Assembly (NCBI GenBank): GCA_964499865.1
Contig: CAZCPY010000086.1
Coordinates: 1 to 13,128 of the forward strand
Source: JANOGU01 sp964499865
Lineage (GTDB): Bacteria > Pseudomonadota > Alphaproteobacteria > Rhodobacterales > Rhodobacteraceae
Reading direction: 5' to 3'
DNA: 13,128 bases
Each line of letters starts with the position of its first letter. Positions within the stretch are counted from its first letter, which is position 1. The position numbers and the translations under genes are program-made. This document shows, one piece after another, positions 1-6,619 of this stretch. The notes under the pieces were generated by a model that did not search any database, had not been told where the DNA came from, and worked only from the letters and a program-made list of their open reading frames with translations.

Positions 1-100
1 TTGCAGCCTAACCCCGTTCCGGATGAACAACCTCCTGAGAGTTCACACCTAGACCAAGGGCCGGGCAGGCGGAAGGTCCGCAAAGAATTTCCGTCGGCGA

Positions 101-127
101 TGTCGAAATCCGCCCGTGCGGATCGTC
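101..127 (+). promoter_or_regulatory. Candidate ECF42-type sigma promoter
   Basis: TGTCGA lies at 101-106 and CGTC at 124-127, separated by 17 bp, about 70 bp upstream of the DGPF-protein start. From memory of published work on ECF42 sigma factors, their target promoters carry TGTCGA in the -35 region and CG(A/T)C in the -10 region, and they usually drive the neighbouring DGPF genes. The predicted transcript would begin near 133-135 and cover both the DGPF gene and the sigma gene, giving positive autoregulation. The motif and spacing are seen directly; its use is inferred. Confidence 0.6.
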
Positions 128-196
128 CTTGCCATGACCCCTTGGCGAAGGCCGGGGGTGCAAGGCACCATCGCATCCGACAGGAGGACCTCGCCG

Positions 197-553
197 ATGA
201 AATACATGATGCTGATCTACGCCGAGCCCGCGAACGAACCGGTCTGGGGAACGCCGGCCTTCGACGCCTGGGTCGCGGGCTTTGGCAGCCTGAACGCAAG
301 GCTCGCCGCCGACGGCATCCCCGTCACCGGCGCGGGCCTTCAGGGGGTGGCCACCGCCACGTCGGTCCGGCTGCGGGGCGGCAAGGTGGAAACGATGGAC
401 GGACCCTTTGCCGAAACGAGGGAGCATCTGGGCGGATACTACGTCATCGACGTGCCCGACCTCGACGCCGCCCTGCGCTACGCGGCCCTCGTGCCCTCGG
501 CAGCCTTCGGCACGGTCGAGGTGCGCCCGGTGGTCGCCAACACGGTCGTCTGA
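197..553 (+). CDS. YCII/DGPF-domain protein
   Basis: A 118-residue soluble protein of the YCII-related (DGPF) family, beginning MKYMMLIYAE. The family signature DGPF is at residues 68-71, followed by AETREHLGGYYVIDVPDLDA, typical of this dimeric alpha-beta fold. The start at 197 is chosen because AGGAGG (182-187) lies just upstream and because the family starts with this strand; the in-frame upstream ATG at 116 would add an atypical Arg/Pro-rich leader. The sigma factor gene begins one base after the stop, so the two are probably translated together. DGPF proteins are the standard genomic partners of ECF42 sigma factors and their likely regulon members. Their biochemical role is unsettled: some YCII proteins have been proposed as enzymes, but no catalytic function can be assigned here. 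Confidence 0.9.
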   Translation: MKYMMLIYAEPANEPVWGTPAFDAWVAGFGSLNARLAADGIPVTGAGLQGVATATSVRLRGGKVETMDGPFAETREHLGGYYVIDVPDLDAALRYAALVPSAAFGTVEVRPVVANTVV

Positions 554-554
554 C

Positions 555-1766
555 GTGCCGGATGCCGCCGGGGCAGATGCCGCAGTGCAAACCCTGGACC
601 TGGTCCTGCGCCAGGACAGGGGGCGGCTGCTGGCGGCGCTGATCGCAAGGCTGCGCGACTTCCAGCTGGCCGAGGACGCGCTGCAAGAGGCCGCGGCTGC
701 GGCGCTGGTGCACTGGGGCCGCGCCGGTGCGCCCCGGTCGCCGCAGGGCTGGCTGCTGCGGGTGGCGCTGCGCAAGGCGATCGACCGGCTGCGGGGACAG
801 GCCGTGGCGGGACGGGCGGCCGCGGACCCTGTGCTGCTGGCGCGGGACGAGGCGGACGACACCGAGCCGGAAGCGATCCCCGACGACCGCCTGCGCCTGA
901 TCTTCACCTGCTGCCACCCGGCGCTGGAACCCAAGACCCGCGTGGCCCTGACGCTCCGCACCGTCTGCGGGCTCACGACGGTCGAGGTCGCCCGCGCCTT
1001 CCTGGACGACCCCGCCACGATGGGCCAGCGTCTCAGCCGCGCGAAATCGAAGATCGCGGCGGCGGGCATCGCCTGGCGCGTGCCGGGGCCCGAGGACTGG
1101 GACGAAAGGCTGGGCGCCGTGCTGACGGCGGTCTACCTTGTCTTCACCACCGGCTACACCGGCGGCACGGTCGGCCTGTGCAACGAGGCGCTGTTCCTGG
1201 CCCGCCTGCTCGACCACCTGCGCCCCGGCGAGGCCGAGGTGGAGGGCGCGCTGGCGCTGATGCTCCTGACCCATGCCCGCACCGCCGCCCGGGCGCCCGC
1301 GGGCGTGACGGTGCCGCCCGCGCGGCAGGACCGTGCGCTTTGGGATGGTGCGATGATCGCGGAAGGCCAGGGCCTGCTGGCCCGCGCCGTGGCCCGCGGG
1401 CATCCGGGCCCGTTCCAGATCAAGGCCGCCATCGCCGCCCTTCACGCGGGCGCGGCGCCGACCGACTGGACGCAGGTCGCGGCGCTTTACGGCGCGCTCT
1501 GGCGCCACGAACCCACCCCGGTCGTGGCGCTCAACGCCGCCGTCGCCCGCGCCGAGGCCGGGCACGCCGCCGAGGCGCTGGCGCTGGTCGAGGCGCTGGC
1601 GCCCGGGCTTGACGGCTTCCAGCCCCTGCACGCCGTGCGCGCCGACCTGCTGGCCCGCCTCGGCCGCCGCGCCGAATCGCTCGCCGCCTACGACCGCGCC
1701 ATCGCGCTCGCCGATCCGCCGGACGCCCGGTATCTGGCCGAAGCCCGGGCGCGGCTGCTGAACTGA
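555..1766 (+). CDS. ECF42-type RNA polymerase sigma factor with long C-terminal extension
   Basis: About 403 residues, roughly twice the length of a plain ECF sigma factor, as expected for the ECF42 group. Sigma region 2 spans roughly residues 10-80 (LAEDALQEAAAAALVHW, then SPQGWLLRVALRKAIDRLR). The linker has the family motif DDRLRLIFTCCHPAL at 110-124. Region 4 follows to about 165 (TLRTVCGLTTVEVARAFL). Residues about 175-403 form the alpha-helical, TPR-like extension with QDRALWD at 258-264 and GPFQIKAAIAALHA. No anti-sigma gene is adjacent; in studied ECF42 factors the extension itself is needed for activity. The GTG at 555 is used because it sits one base after the DGPF stop; a GTG at 585 is an alternative. 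The extension reads YLVFTTGY at 194-201 where relatives, as I recall them, have FNEGY. The target signal is unknown. Confidence 0.9.
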   Translation: MPDAAGADAAVQTLDLVLRQDRGRLLAALIARLRDFQLAEDALQEAAAAALVHWGRAGAPRSPQGWLLRVALRKAIDRLRGQAVAGRAAADPVLLARDEADDTEPEAIPDDRLRLIFTCCHPALEPKTRVALTLRTVCGLTTVEVARAFLDDPATMGQRLSRAKSKIAAAGIAWRVPGPEDWDERLGAVLTAVYLVFTTGYTGGTVGLCNEALFLARLLDHLRPGEAEVEGALALMLLTHARTAARAPAGVTVPPARQDRALWDGAMIAEGQGLLARAVARGHPGPFQIKAAIAALHAGAAPTDWTQVAALYGALWRHEPTPVVALNAAVARAEAGHAAEALALVEALAPGLDGFQPLHAVRADLLARLGRRAESLAAYDRAIALADPPDARYLAEARARLLN

Positions 1767-1787
1767 CAGGCAAAAGGCCGTCCCCGC

Positions 1788-1815
1788 AAAAAAGAGGCCG
1801 AGCAGAAGCTCGGCC
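1788..1815 (-). terminator. Intrinsic terminator on the minus strand
   Basis: Read on the minus strand, GGCCGAGC-TTCT-GCTCGGCC forms a perfect 8-bp stem (1815-1808 with 1803-1796) with a 4-base loop, followed by TC and six T (1793-1788). On the plus strand the stem is followed by AAAGTCC, so it is not a plausible terminator for the sigma gene that ends at 1766. It is best read as the 3' end of the candidate minus-strand small RNA. Confidence 0.8.
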
Positions 1816-1868
1816 AAAGTCCAACAGGGAGGTACGAGACGGCAGGAGACACTCTCCCGCCGCCTCAC
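1788..1868 (-). ncRNA. Candidate trans-acting small RNA with CCUCCC segment
   Basis: An unannotated transcript of about 81 nt is predicted on the minus strand. It begins near G1868, 5-6 bases after a -10-like element. The 5' part folds as GGCGGGAGA-GTG-TCTCCTGCC (1861-1841), a 9-bp stem with one G-U pair. A stretch of about 25 nt without obvious pairing follows, containing CCUCCC (1832-1827), complementary to Shine-Dalgarno sequences. It ends in a perfect 8-bp terminator hairpin and a U6 tract. This order (5' hairpin, open seed, Rho-independent terminator) is typical of base-pairing regulatory RNAs, and exposed CCUCC motifs are known in alphaproteobacterial small RNAs. I cannot assign it to a named family. 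It could alternatively be processed from a long LysR 3' UTR. Confidence 0.6.
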
Positions 1869-1873
1869 GCAGG

Positions 1874-1902
1874 GATCTAGGCGGACCGTTAGCGTCGATC
1901 AA
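1874..1902 (-). promoter_or_regulatory. Candidate housekeeping promoter for the minus-strand small RNA
   Basis: On the minus strand TTGATC (1902-1897) and TAGATC (1879-1874) are separated by exactly 17 bp, fitting a sigma-70-type -35/-10 pair with a degraded -10. It points toward the hairpin-terminator module ending at 1788, and no protein-coding frame of merit follows. Matches to the consensus are partial (4/6 and 3/6), which is common in alphaproteobacteria, so support comes mainly from position. Confidence 0.5.
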
Positions 1903-1921
1903 GCGGGGTAATGCTGCCGGG

Positions 1922-1959
1922 ATGTCATGCCCGCCATGCGTTGCGGGCATGGCTGACAT
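1922..1959. repeat. Nested palindrome upstream of the small-RNA promoter
   Basis: Two inverted repeats are nested. CATGCCCGC (1926-1934) pairs with GCGGGCATG (1943-1951), 9 bp with an 8-bp gap, and ATGTCA (1922-1927) pairs with TGACAT (1954-1959). The element ends 20 bp upstream of the candidate small-RNA -35 box, where an activator site would sit. It could be a protein-binding site or a structured 3' UTR of the LysR transcript; no regulator is identified. Confidence 0.45.
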
Positions 1960-2018
1960 GCCAGTGTCACGGACCGCCCCGCGCGCCGCCCCGGCGCCGC
2001 ACCCTGCCCCTTCATCTT

Positions 2019-2064
2019 GGCGGAAATACCCCGGGGTCCGGGGCGGCGCCCCGGGCGCTCCGCC
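2019..2064. repeat. REP-like GC-rich intergenic element
   Basis: An outer inverted repeat GGCGGA (2019-2024) / TCCGCC (2059-2064) encloses GGAAATACCCCGGGGTCC and an inner hairpin CCGGGGC-GGC-GCCCCGG (2038-2054). I recall very similar strings (GGAAATAC followed by a run of C, G-rich palindrome) scattered between genes of many Rhodobacteraceae, which suggests an interspersed palindromic repeat. Only one copy is present in this window, so repetitiveness cannot be shown here. Confidence 0.45.
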
Positions 2065-2098
2065 GGTGACGCGCCCGCAGGTCTTTCCCGCGGCAGCC

Positions 2099-2149
2099 AC
2101 GGCGGGCGAGCACCCCCGCCCCTCTTCGGGGTGGGGTCGAGCCCGCCGT
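2099..2149 (-). terminator. Long stem-loop downstream of the LysR gene
   Basis: ACGGCGGGC (2099-2107) pairs perfectly with GCCCGCCGT (2141-2149), and inside it CCCCGCCCC (2114-2122) pairs with GGGGTGGGG (2128-2136) around a 5-base loop. The structure starts 10 bp after the LysR stop codon. There is no U tract, so it is either a U-poor terminator or a 3'-end stabilising structure rather than a canonical intrinsic terminator. Confidence 0.5.
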
Positions 2150-2159
2150 CCCTCCGCCC

Positions 2160-3056
2160 TCACAGCTGCTGGCGCTTCCGGTAGGCCATGATCTCGTCCA
2201 TCACGAAATCGCGGAAGGCCGCCACGCGCTTGGAATGGCGCAGCTCTTCGGGATAGGCGAGGAACACCGGGACCTCGGCCGATTCCACCTCGGGCAGCAC
2301 GCGCACGAGGTTCGGCGAATCCTCGGTGATGTAGTCGGGCAGCACGCCGATCCCGAGGTGGCTCAGCACCGCCTGCAGGACGCCGAAGTAGTTGTTGACC
2401 GTCAGCGTCGAGGCCACCTCGTGCGTCATCAGTTCCGCCACCAGCGCCGCTCCGGCCGTCACCTGCGGCGTGCCCGCGTGCTGGCAGATCAGCCGGTGGT
2501 GGCCGAACTCGTCCATCGTCGCGGGCGTGCCGGCCTCGGCCAGATACTCCGGCGTCGCGTAAAGCCGCATGCGGATGTTCATCAGCCGCCGCCGGATCAG
2601 GTCGGCCTGGGACGGCTCCTTCATCCGGATCGCCACGTCCGCCTCGCGCATCGGCAGGTCGAGCACGCGTTCCTCGAGCATCAGGTCGATCTTGAGGCTG
2701 GGGTAAAGCTTGTAGAGCGCGGGCAGGCGGGGGGCGAGCCAGAGCGTGCCGAAGCCCGTCGTCGTGGTCACGCGCAATTCGCCGAAGACCTCGTCCTCGC
2801 TGTCGCGGATGCGCGCGGCGGCGGCCTCCAGCCGCTTTGCCATCGCGGTGGTGGCATCGAACAAGAGTTCGCCCTGTTCGGTCAGGATCAGGCCGCGGGC
2901 GTGGCGGTGGAACAGGGTGACGTCGAGCGTTTCCTCCAGCGCGCGGATCTGGCGGCTGACGGCGGATTGCGACAGGTGCAGCTGGTCTCCCGCATGGGTC
3001 AGCGACCCCGCATCCGCGACGGCATGGAAGATGCGCAGCTTGTCCCAGTCCAGCAT
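2160..3056 (-). CDS. LysR-type transcriptional regulator
   Basis: 298 residues, the usual length for the family. The N-terminal winged helix-turn-helix is clear: SLTHAGDQLHLSQSAVSRQI at 18-37, then LEETLDVTLFHRHARGLILTEQG. A linker helix (residues about 58-88) is followed by a periplasmic-binding-protein-like effector domain (about 90-295; GELRVTTTTGFGTLWLAPRL, then NNYFGVLQAVLSHLGIGVLPDY). The start at 3056 matches the family N-terminus, with AGGTAGGG on the minus strand about 4 bases upstream. It is divergent from the indolepyruvate oxidoreductase gene, sharing a 112-bp intergenic region with a T-N11-A-type palindrome. By the usual logic of divergent LysR genes it probably controls that gene and itself. 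A 2-oxoacid or aromatic amino acid metabolite as effector is only a guess. Confidence 0.93.
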   Translation of the reverse strand: MLDWDKLRIFHAVADAGSLTHAGDQLHLSQSAVSRQIRALEETLDVTLFHRHARGLILTEQGELLFDATTAMAKRLEAAAARIRDSEDEVFGELRVTTTTGFGTLWLAPRLPALYKLYPSLKIDLMLEERVLDLPMREADVAIRMKEPSQADLIRRRLMNIRMRLYATPEYLAEAGTPATMDEFGHHRLICQHAGTPQVTAGAALVAELMTHEVASTLTVNNYFGVLQAVLSHLGIGVLPDYITEDSPNLVRVLPEVESAEVPVFLAYPEELRHSKRVAAFRDFVMDEIMAYRKRQQL

Positions 3057-3126
3057 GTGGCCCTACCTAGACGAATGCGGGGCCCTGTAAATCACCGATG
3101 CGCGGGCAGGCGAAGATTCCGCTTTG

Positions 3127-3147
3127 TAGGTCAGCCATCTTGACCTA
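3127..3147. promoter_or_regulatory. Candidate LysR operator (perfect 7-7-7 inverted repeat)
   Basis: TAGGTCA (3127-3133) and TGACCTA (3141-3147) form a perfect inverted repeat around GCCATCT. The inner TCA-N7-TGA is the T-N11-A core typical of LysR-type binding sites. It lies 21 bp upstream of the oxidoreductase start codon and 70 bp upstream of the divergent LysR start. It overlaps a possible -10 (TATCCT, 3146-3151), so binding here could repress the oxidoreductase gene. Confidence 0.6.
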
Positions 3148-3168
3148 TCCTGCATGCGGGAGGAGCCG

Positions 3169-6100
3169 ATGATCCGCGAGCGCGTGTCCCTGGCCGACCG
3201 GCTGGACCTGGCGAAGTCGCCGGTGCTTCTGAACGGCACGCAGGCGCTGGTGCGGCTGATGCTGTCGCAGGCCGCGCGCGACCGGGCGGCGGGCTGGCGC
3301 ACGGCGGGGTTCGTGACCGGCTACCGCGGCTCTCCCCTCGGCGGCGTCGACATGGCGATGGCGCGGGCAGGGGCACTTCTGCGCGCCGCCGACATCACCT
3401 TCCAGCCCGGCCTGAACGAAGACCTCGCCGCCACCGCCTGCTGGGGCACGCAGCAGGCCGAATTGCGCGGCGAGGGCACGCACGAGGGCGTCTTCGCGCT
3501 GTGGTACGGCAAGGGTCCTGGCGTGGACCGGTCGGGCGACGCCTTCCGGCACGGCAATGCCGCGGGCTCCTCGCCCCGGGGCGGCGTGCTGCTGGCGCTG
3601 GGGGATGACCACACCGGCGAAAGCTCCACCACGCTGCACCAGTCCGACTGGTCGCTGGTCGATCTCTACATCCCCGTCCTGTCGCCCGCGGGCGTGCAGG
3701 AGGTGATCGACCTTGGCCTCTACGGCTACGCGCTCAGTCGCTATGCAGGCACCTGGGCGGGCCTGAAGATGATGAAGGACGTGGCCGAGGCCACGGCGGT
3801 GATCGACGGCGACCCGCACCGGCTGCGCTTCGTCACCCCCGACCTCGCCTTGCCCGACGGCGGGCTGAACATCCGCCTGAACGACAACCCGGTGGCGCAG
3901 GAAGCCCGGATGATCGACTGGAAGCGCCGCGCCGCCGAGGCCTTCGCGCGCGCCAACGGCATCGACCGGCGGGGGCACGGGAAACCGGGGGCGAAGATCG
4001 GCCTCGTCGCGGCGGGCAAGTCCTGGCTCGACATGGTCCACGCGCTGGACCTGCTGGGCATCGACGCCGCGGCGATTGACCGTCTGGGGATCACCACCTA
4101 CAAGGTCGCGCAGGTCTGGCCGATGGACTTCGCGTCCTTCCGCGACTGGGCCGAGGGCCTCAGCCTGATCGTCTGCGTCGAGGAAAAGCGCAAGCTGATC
4201 GAGGTGCAGGCCAAGGAGGCGATCTTCCACGACCGCCACGGCCGCCGCGTCTACGGCTGGCGCGACGATCGGGGCGGGGAACTTTTCCCCGTCCGCTACG
4301 CGCTCGACCCCGTGCAGGTGGCCCTCGCCCTGGGCCGGGTGCTGGCCGAGGAGGGGCGGGGGTCGGAGGAGATGGCCGCGCGGCTGGCCCGGCTGGCGGC
4401 GGCACAGGCAGCCGAGGGCGGCACCGACCGCGCCACCCGCACCGCCTATTTCTGCGCCGGCTGCCCGCACAACACCTCGACCAAGGTGCCCGAGGGGTCG
4501 CGCGCCTATGCCGGGATCGGCTGCCATTACCTCGTGCAGGGAATGGACCGGGCGACCGAGGGCTTCACCCAGATGGGCGCCGAGGGCGCGAACTGGATCG
4601 GCGAGGCGCTGTTCTCGACGCGCGGCCACGTCTTCCAGAACATGGGCGACGGCACCTACAACCACTCCGGCGCCACGGCGGTGCGGGCAGCGCTGGCGGC
4701 GGGGACGACGATCACCTTCAAGATCCTGTTCAACGACGCGGTGGCGATGACCGGCGGGCAGGCGGTGGACGGGGGGCTGACGCCGCAGCAGATCGCGCAG
4801 GAACTGGTGGCGATGGGGGTGCGCGACCTCGCCGTGGTGCACGACCCTGCCGAGCCGCAGGACCGCCGCCTTTACCCCGCGCAGGCCCGCTTCCACGTCC
4901 GCGAGGATCTGCCGCGCGTGCAGGAGGACTTCAGCCGGATCAAGGGCGTATCGGCCATCCTTTACGTTCAGACCTGTGCCGCCGAAAAGCGCCGCCGCCG
5001 CAAGCGCGGGGCCTTTGCCGATCCTGACCGGCGGGTGTTCATCAACCCCGATGTCTGCGAGGGCTGCGGCGACTGCGGGGTGCAGTCGAACTGCGTGGCG
5101 ATCCTGCCGCTGGAAACGCCGCTGGGGACCAGGCGGCAGATCGACCAGTCGTCCTGCAACAAGGATTTCTCCTGCCTGCAGGGATTCTGCCCGTCCTTCG
5201 TCACGCTGTCGGGGGCTGCACCCCGCCGCAAGGCGGGCGCCCCGGTGCCGGACGACCTGCCCGAGCCTGCCGTGCCTGCGCTGGCCGGCACGCATTCCAC
5301 CGTCATCACCGGCATCGGCGGGACGGGTGTGGTGACGGTGGGGGCGATCCTGTCGATGGCCGCGCATCTGGACGGCCGCGGCGTGGGGATGATCGAGATG
5401 ACCGGCATCGCCCAGAAGGGCGGCGCCGTCACCATCCATTGCCGCATTGCCGAAACGCCTGCCGGGATCACCGCCGTGCGGGTGGCGGCGGGCGAGGCAG
5501 ATTGCGTGATCGGCGGCGATCTGGTCGTCACCGCCGGGGCAAAGACGCTGGCGCTGATGGAGAAGGGCCGCACGGGTGCGGTCGTGAACTCCGAGGAGAC
5601 GCCCACCGGCACCTTCACCCGCATCCGCGATTTCCGTATACCGGGCAGCGCCTTGCGGGCCGATCTGGAGGAAAGGCTGGGCAATGGCCTGACGCTGGTT
5701 GCAGCATCCGACCTCGCGCGCGACAGGCTGGGGGATGCGATCTATGCCAACATGGTCACCTTTGGGGCGGCCTGGCAGAAGGGCCTGATCCCGGTGACGC
5801 TGGCCGCGCTGCGCCGCGCGATCGAACTCAACGGGCAGGCGGTGCCTGCGAACCTGGCGGCCGTCGACCTGGGCCGGGCGGCGGTTCTGGGGCGGCTCGA
5901 GGCGCCCAAGGCTGCACCGGCGCCGGACCCGGTGGCCTTCCGCGCCGACCACCTGCGCGCCCACACCGGCGAGGCGCTGGCGCAGCGATTTCTGAACCTT
6001 GTCGCGCAAGCCCCTGAAACCTTGCGGGAAAGCGTGTCAAGGGGCTATCACCACCTGCTGGCCGTCAAGGACGAATACGAGGTCGCCCGCCTTCATCTGC

Positions 6101-6534
6101 AAACGCTCGACCGGGCGCGGCAGACGCTGGACGGCGACCTGAAACCCACCTTCCACCTTGCCCCGCCCGTCCTGCCCGGCCGGGATGCCCAGGGCCGCCC
6201 GAAGAAACGCGCCTTCGGGGCCTGGGTGCTGCCCGTCTTCCGCCTGCTGGCGCGCCTCAAGCCCCTGCGCGGCACCTGGGCCGACCCCTTCGGCCGCACG
6301 GCCGAGCGGCGGATGGAGCGCGCGCTGATCGCCACCTATGAGGCCGACATGGCCGAATGGCTGCCGCAGGCCGCGCCCGCGACGATCCCCCTGATCCGCG
6401 AGCTGGCAGAGTTGCCGCTGGCGATCCGCGGCTTTGGCCCGGTCAAGGCGCAGGCGGCGGAACAGGCCGCCCTGCGCAGGGCAGCGATCGTCGCCGCCCT
6501 GCGCCCCCGGCCCGCGCAGATGGCGGCGGAATAG
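3169..6534 (+). CDS. Fused indolepyruvate:ferredoxin oxidoreductase (2-oxoacid oxidoreductase)
   Basis: A 1121-residue single-chain enzyme predicted to decarboxylate aryl pyruvates (indolepyruvate, phenylpyruvate) oxidatively to aryl-acetyl-CoA, passing electrons to ferredoxin, in the cytoplasm. Order of parts: N-terminal pyrimidine-binding region (FVTGYRGSPLGGVD near 50); CAGCPHNTST near 430; thiamine-diphosphate motif GDGTYNHSG at 493-501 with N522 in FNDAVAMTGGQ; an iron-sulfur segment with C630, C633, C636, C642, C663, C669 and C674; a gamma-type domain with TGIGGTGVVTVG from 714; and a C-terminal DUF6537-like tail. I start at ATG 3169 because GGGAGGAG lies 5 bases upstream and falls inside the frame if the ATG at 3154 is used. 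Related single-chain genes in roseobacters serve phenylalanine breakdown through phenylacetyl-CoA. The exact substrate cannot be read from sequence. Confidence 0.92.
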   Translation: MIRERVSLADRLDLAKSPVLLNGTQALVRLMLSQAARDRAAGWRTAGFVTGYRGSPLGGVDMAMARAGALLRAADITFQPGLNEDLAATACWGTQQAELRGEGTHEGVFALWYGKGPGVDRSGDAFRHGNAAGSSPRGGVLLALGDDHTGESSTTLHQSDWSLVDLYIPVLSPAGVQEVIDLGLYGYALSRYAGTWAGLKMMKDVAEATAVIDGDPHRLRFVTPDLALPDGGLNIRLNDNPVAQEARMIDWKRRAAEAFARANGIDRRGHGKPGAKIGLVAAGKSWLDMVHALDLLGIDAAAIDRLGITTYKVAQVWPMDFASFRDWAEGLSLIVCVEEKRKLIEVQAKEAIFHDRHGRRVYGWRDDRGGELFPVRYALDPVQVALALGRVLAEEGRGSEEMAARLARLAAAQAAEGGTDRATRTAYFCAGCPHNTSTKVPEGSRAYAGIGCHYLVQGMDRATEGFTQMGAEGANWIGEALFSTRGHVFQNMGDGTYNHSGATAVRAALAAGTTITFKILFNDAVAMTGGQAVDGGLTPQQIAQELVAMGVRDLAVVHDPAEPQDRRLYPAQARFHVREDLPRVQEDFSRIKGVSAILYVQTCAAEKRRRRKRGAFADPDRRVFINPDVCEGCGDCGVQSNCVAILPLETPLGTRRQIDQSSCNKDFSCLQGFCPSFVTLSGAAPRRKAGAPVPDDLPEPAVPALAGTHSTVITGIGGTGVVTVGAILSMAAHLDGRGVGMIEMTGIAQKGGAVTIHCRIAETPAGITAVRVAAGEADCVIGGDLVVTAGAKTLALMEKGRTGAVVNSEETPTGTFTRIRDFRIPGSALRADLEERLGNGLTLVAASDLARDRLGDAIYANMVTFGAAWQKGLIPVTLAALRRAIELNGQAVPANLAAVDLGRAAVLGRLEAPKAAPAPDPVAFRADHLRAHTGEALAQRFLNLVAQAPETLRESVSRGYHHLLAVKDEYEVARLHLQTLDRARQTLDGDLKPTFHLAPPVLPGRDAQGRPKKRAFGAWVLPVFRLLARLKPLRGTWADPFGRTAERRMERALIATYEADMAEWLPQAAPATIPLIRELAELPLAIRGFGPVKAQAAEQAALRRAAIVAALRPRPAQMAAE

Positions 6535-6548
6535 CCGAAGGCGCGGCG

Positions 6549-6566
6549 CTGTCACGGCGCTGTCAT
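6549..6566 (+). promoter_or_regulatory. Pho box (PhoB-binding site)
   Basis: CTGTCAC-GGCG-CTGTCAT is an 18-bp direct repeat with 11-bp period, matching the PhoB consensus (CTGTCAT, 4 bp, CTGTCAC/T) at 13 of 14 positions outside the spacer. The spacer is GC-rich, in keeping with the genome. The perfect 11-bp tandem copies run CGGCGCTGTCA at 6544-6554 and 6555-6565. The box ends 53 bp before the acyltransferase start and 15 bp after the oxidoreductase stop, so it should act on the acyltransferase-murI unit. A poor -10 candidate lies around 6581-6586. Confidence 0.7.
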
Positions 6567-6619
6567 CGGACCGCGAAAGACTCTACGTCGGGGACGCGAT
6601 TCATCCACACGGGGCCCGC

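Noticed and set aside
1..100. A minus-strand gene starting near 30 after AGGAGG (36-31)
   Set aside because: The only start candidate, TTG at 30-28, directly abuts the AGGAGG with no spacing, and the frame leaves the window after ten codons, so it cannot be judged.
1796..1815. Hairpin as terminator of the plus-strand sigma gene
   Set aside because: On the plus strand the stem is followed by AAAGTCC, not T residues; the U tract exists only on the minus strand.
444..1868. A 474-codon minus-strand open frame across the sigma factor gene and the small-RNA region
   Set aside because: Composition is Arg/Gly-rich and it is antisense to a well-supported sigma gene. Its first codons coincide with the candidate small RNA, whose hairpins explain that part better.
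3154..3168. ATG at 3154 as start of the oxidoreductase
   Set aside because: It would encode the Shine-Dalgarno GGGAGGAG as amino acids; ATG 3169 has that element at ideal spacing.
3145..6009. A 954-codon open frame on the minus strand opposite the oxidoreductase gene
   Set aside because: It lies wholly antisense to a gene with clear domains, is extremely rich in Arg, Gly, His and Pro, and shows no recognisable domain; long antisense frames are expected at this GC content.
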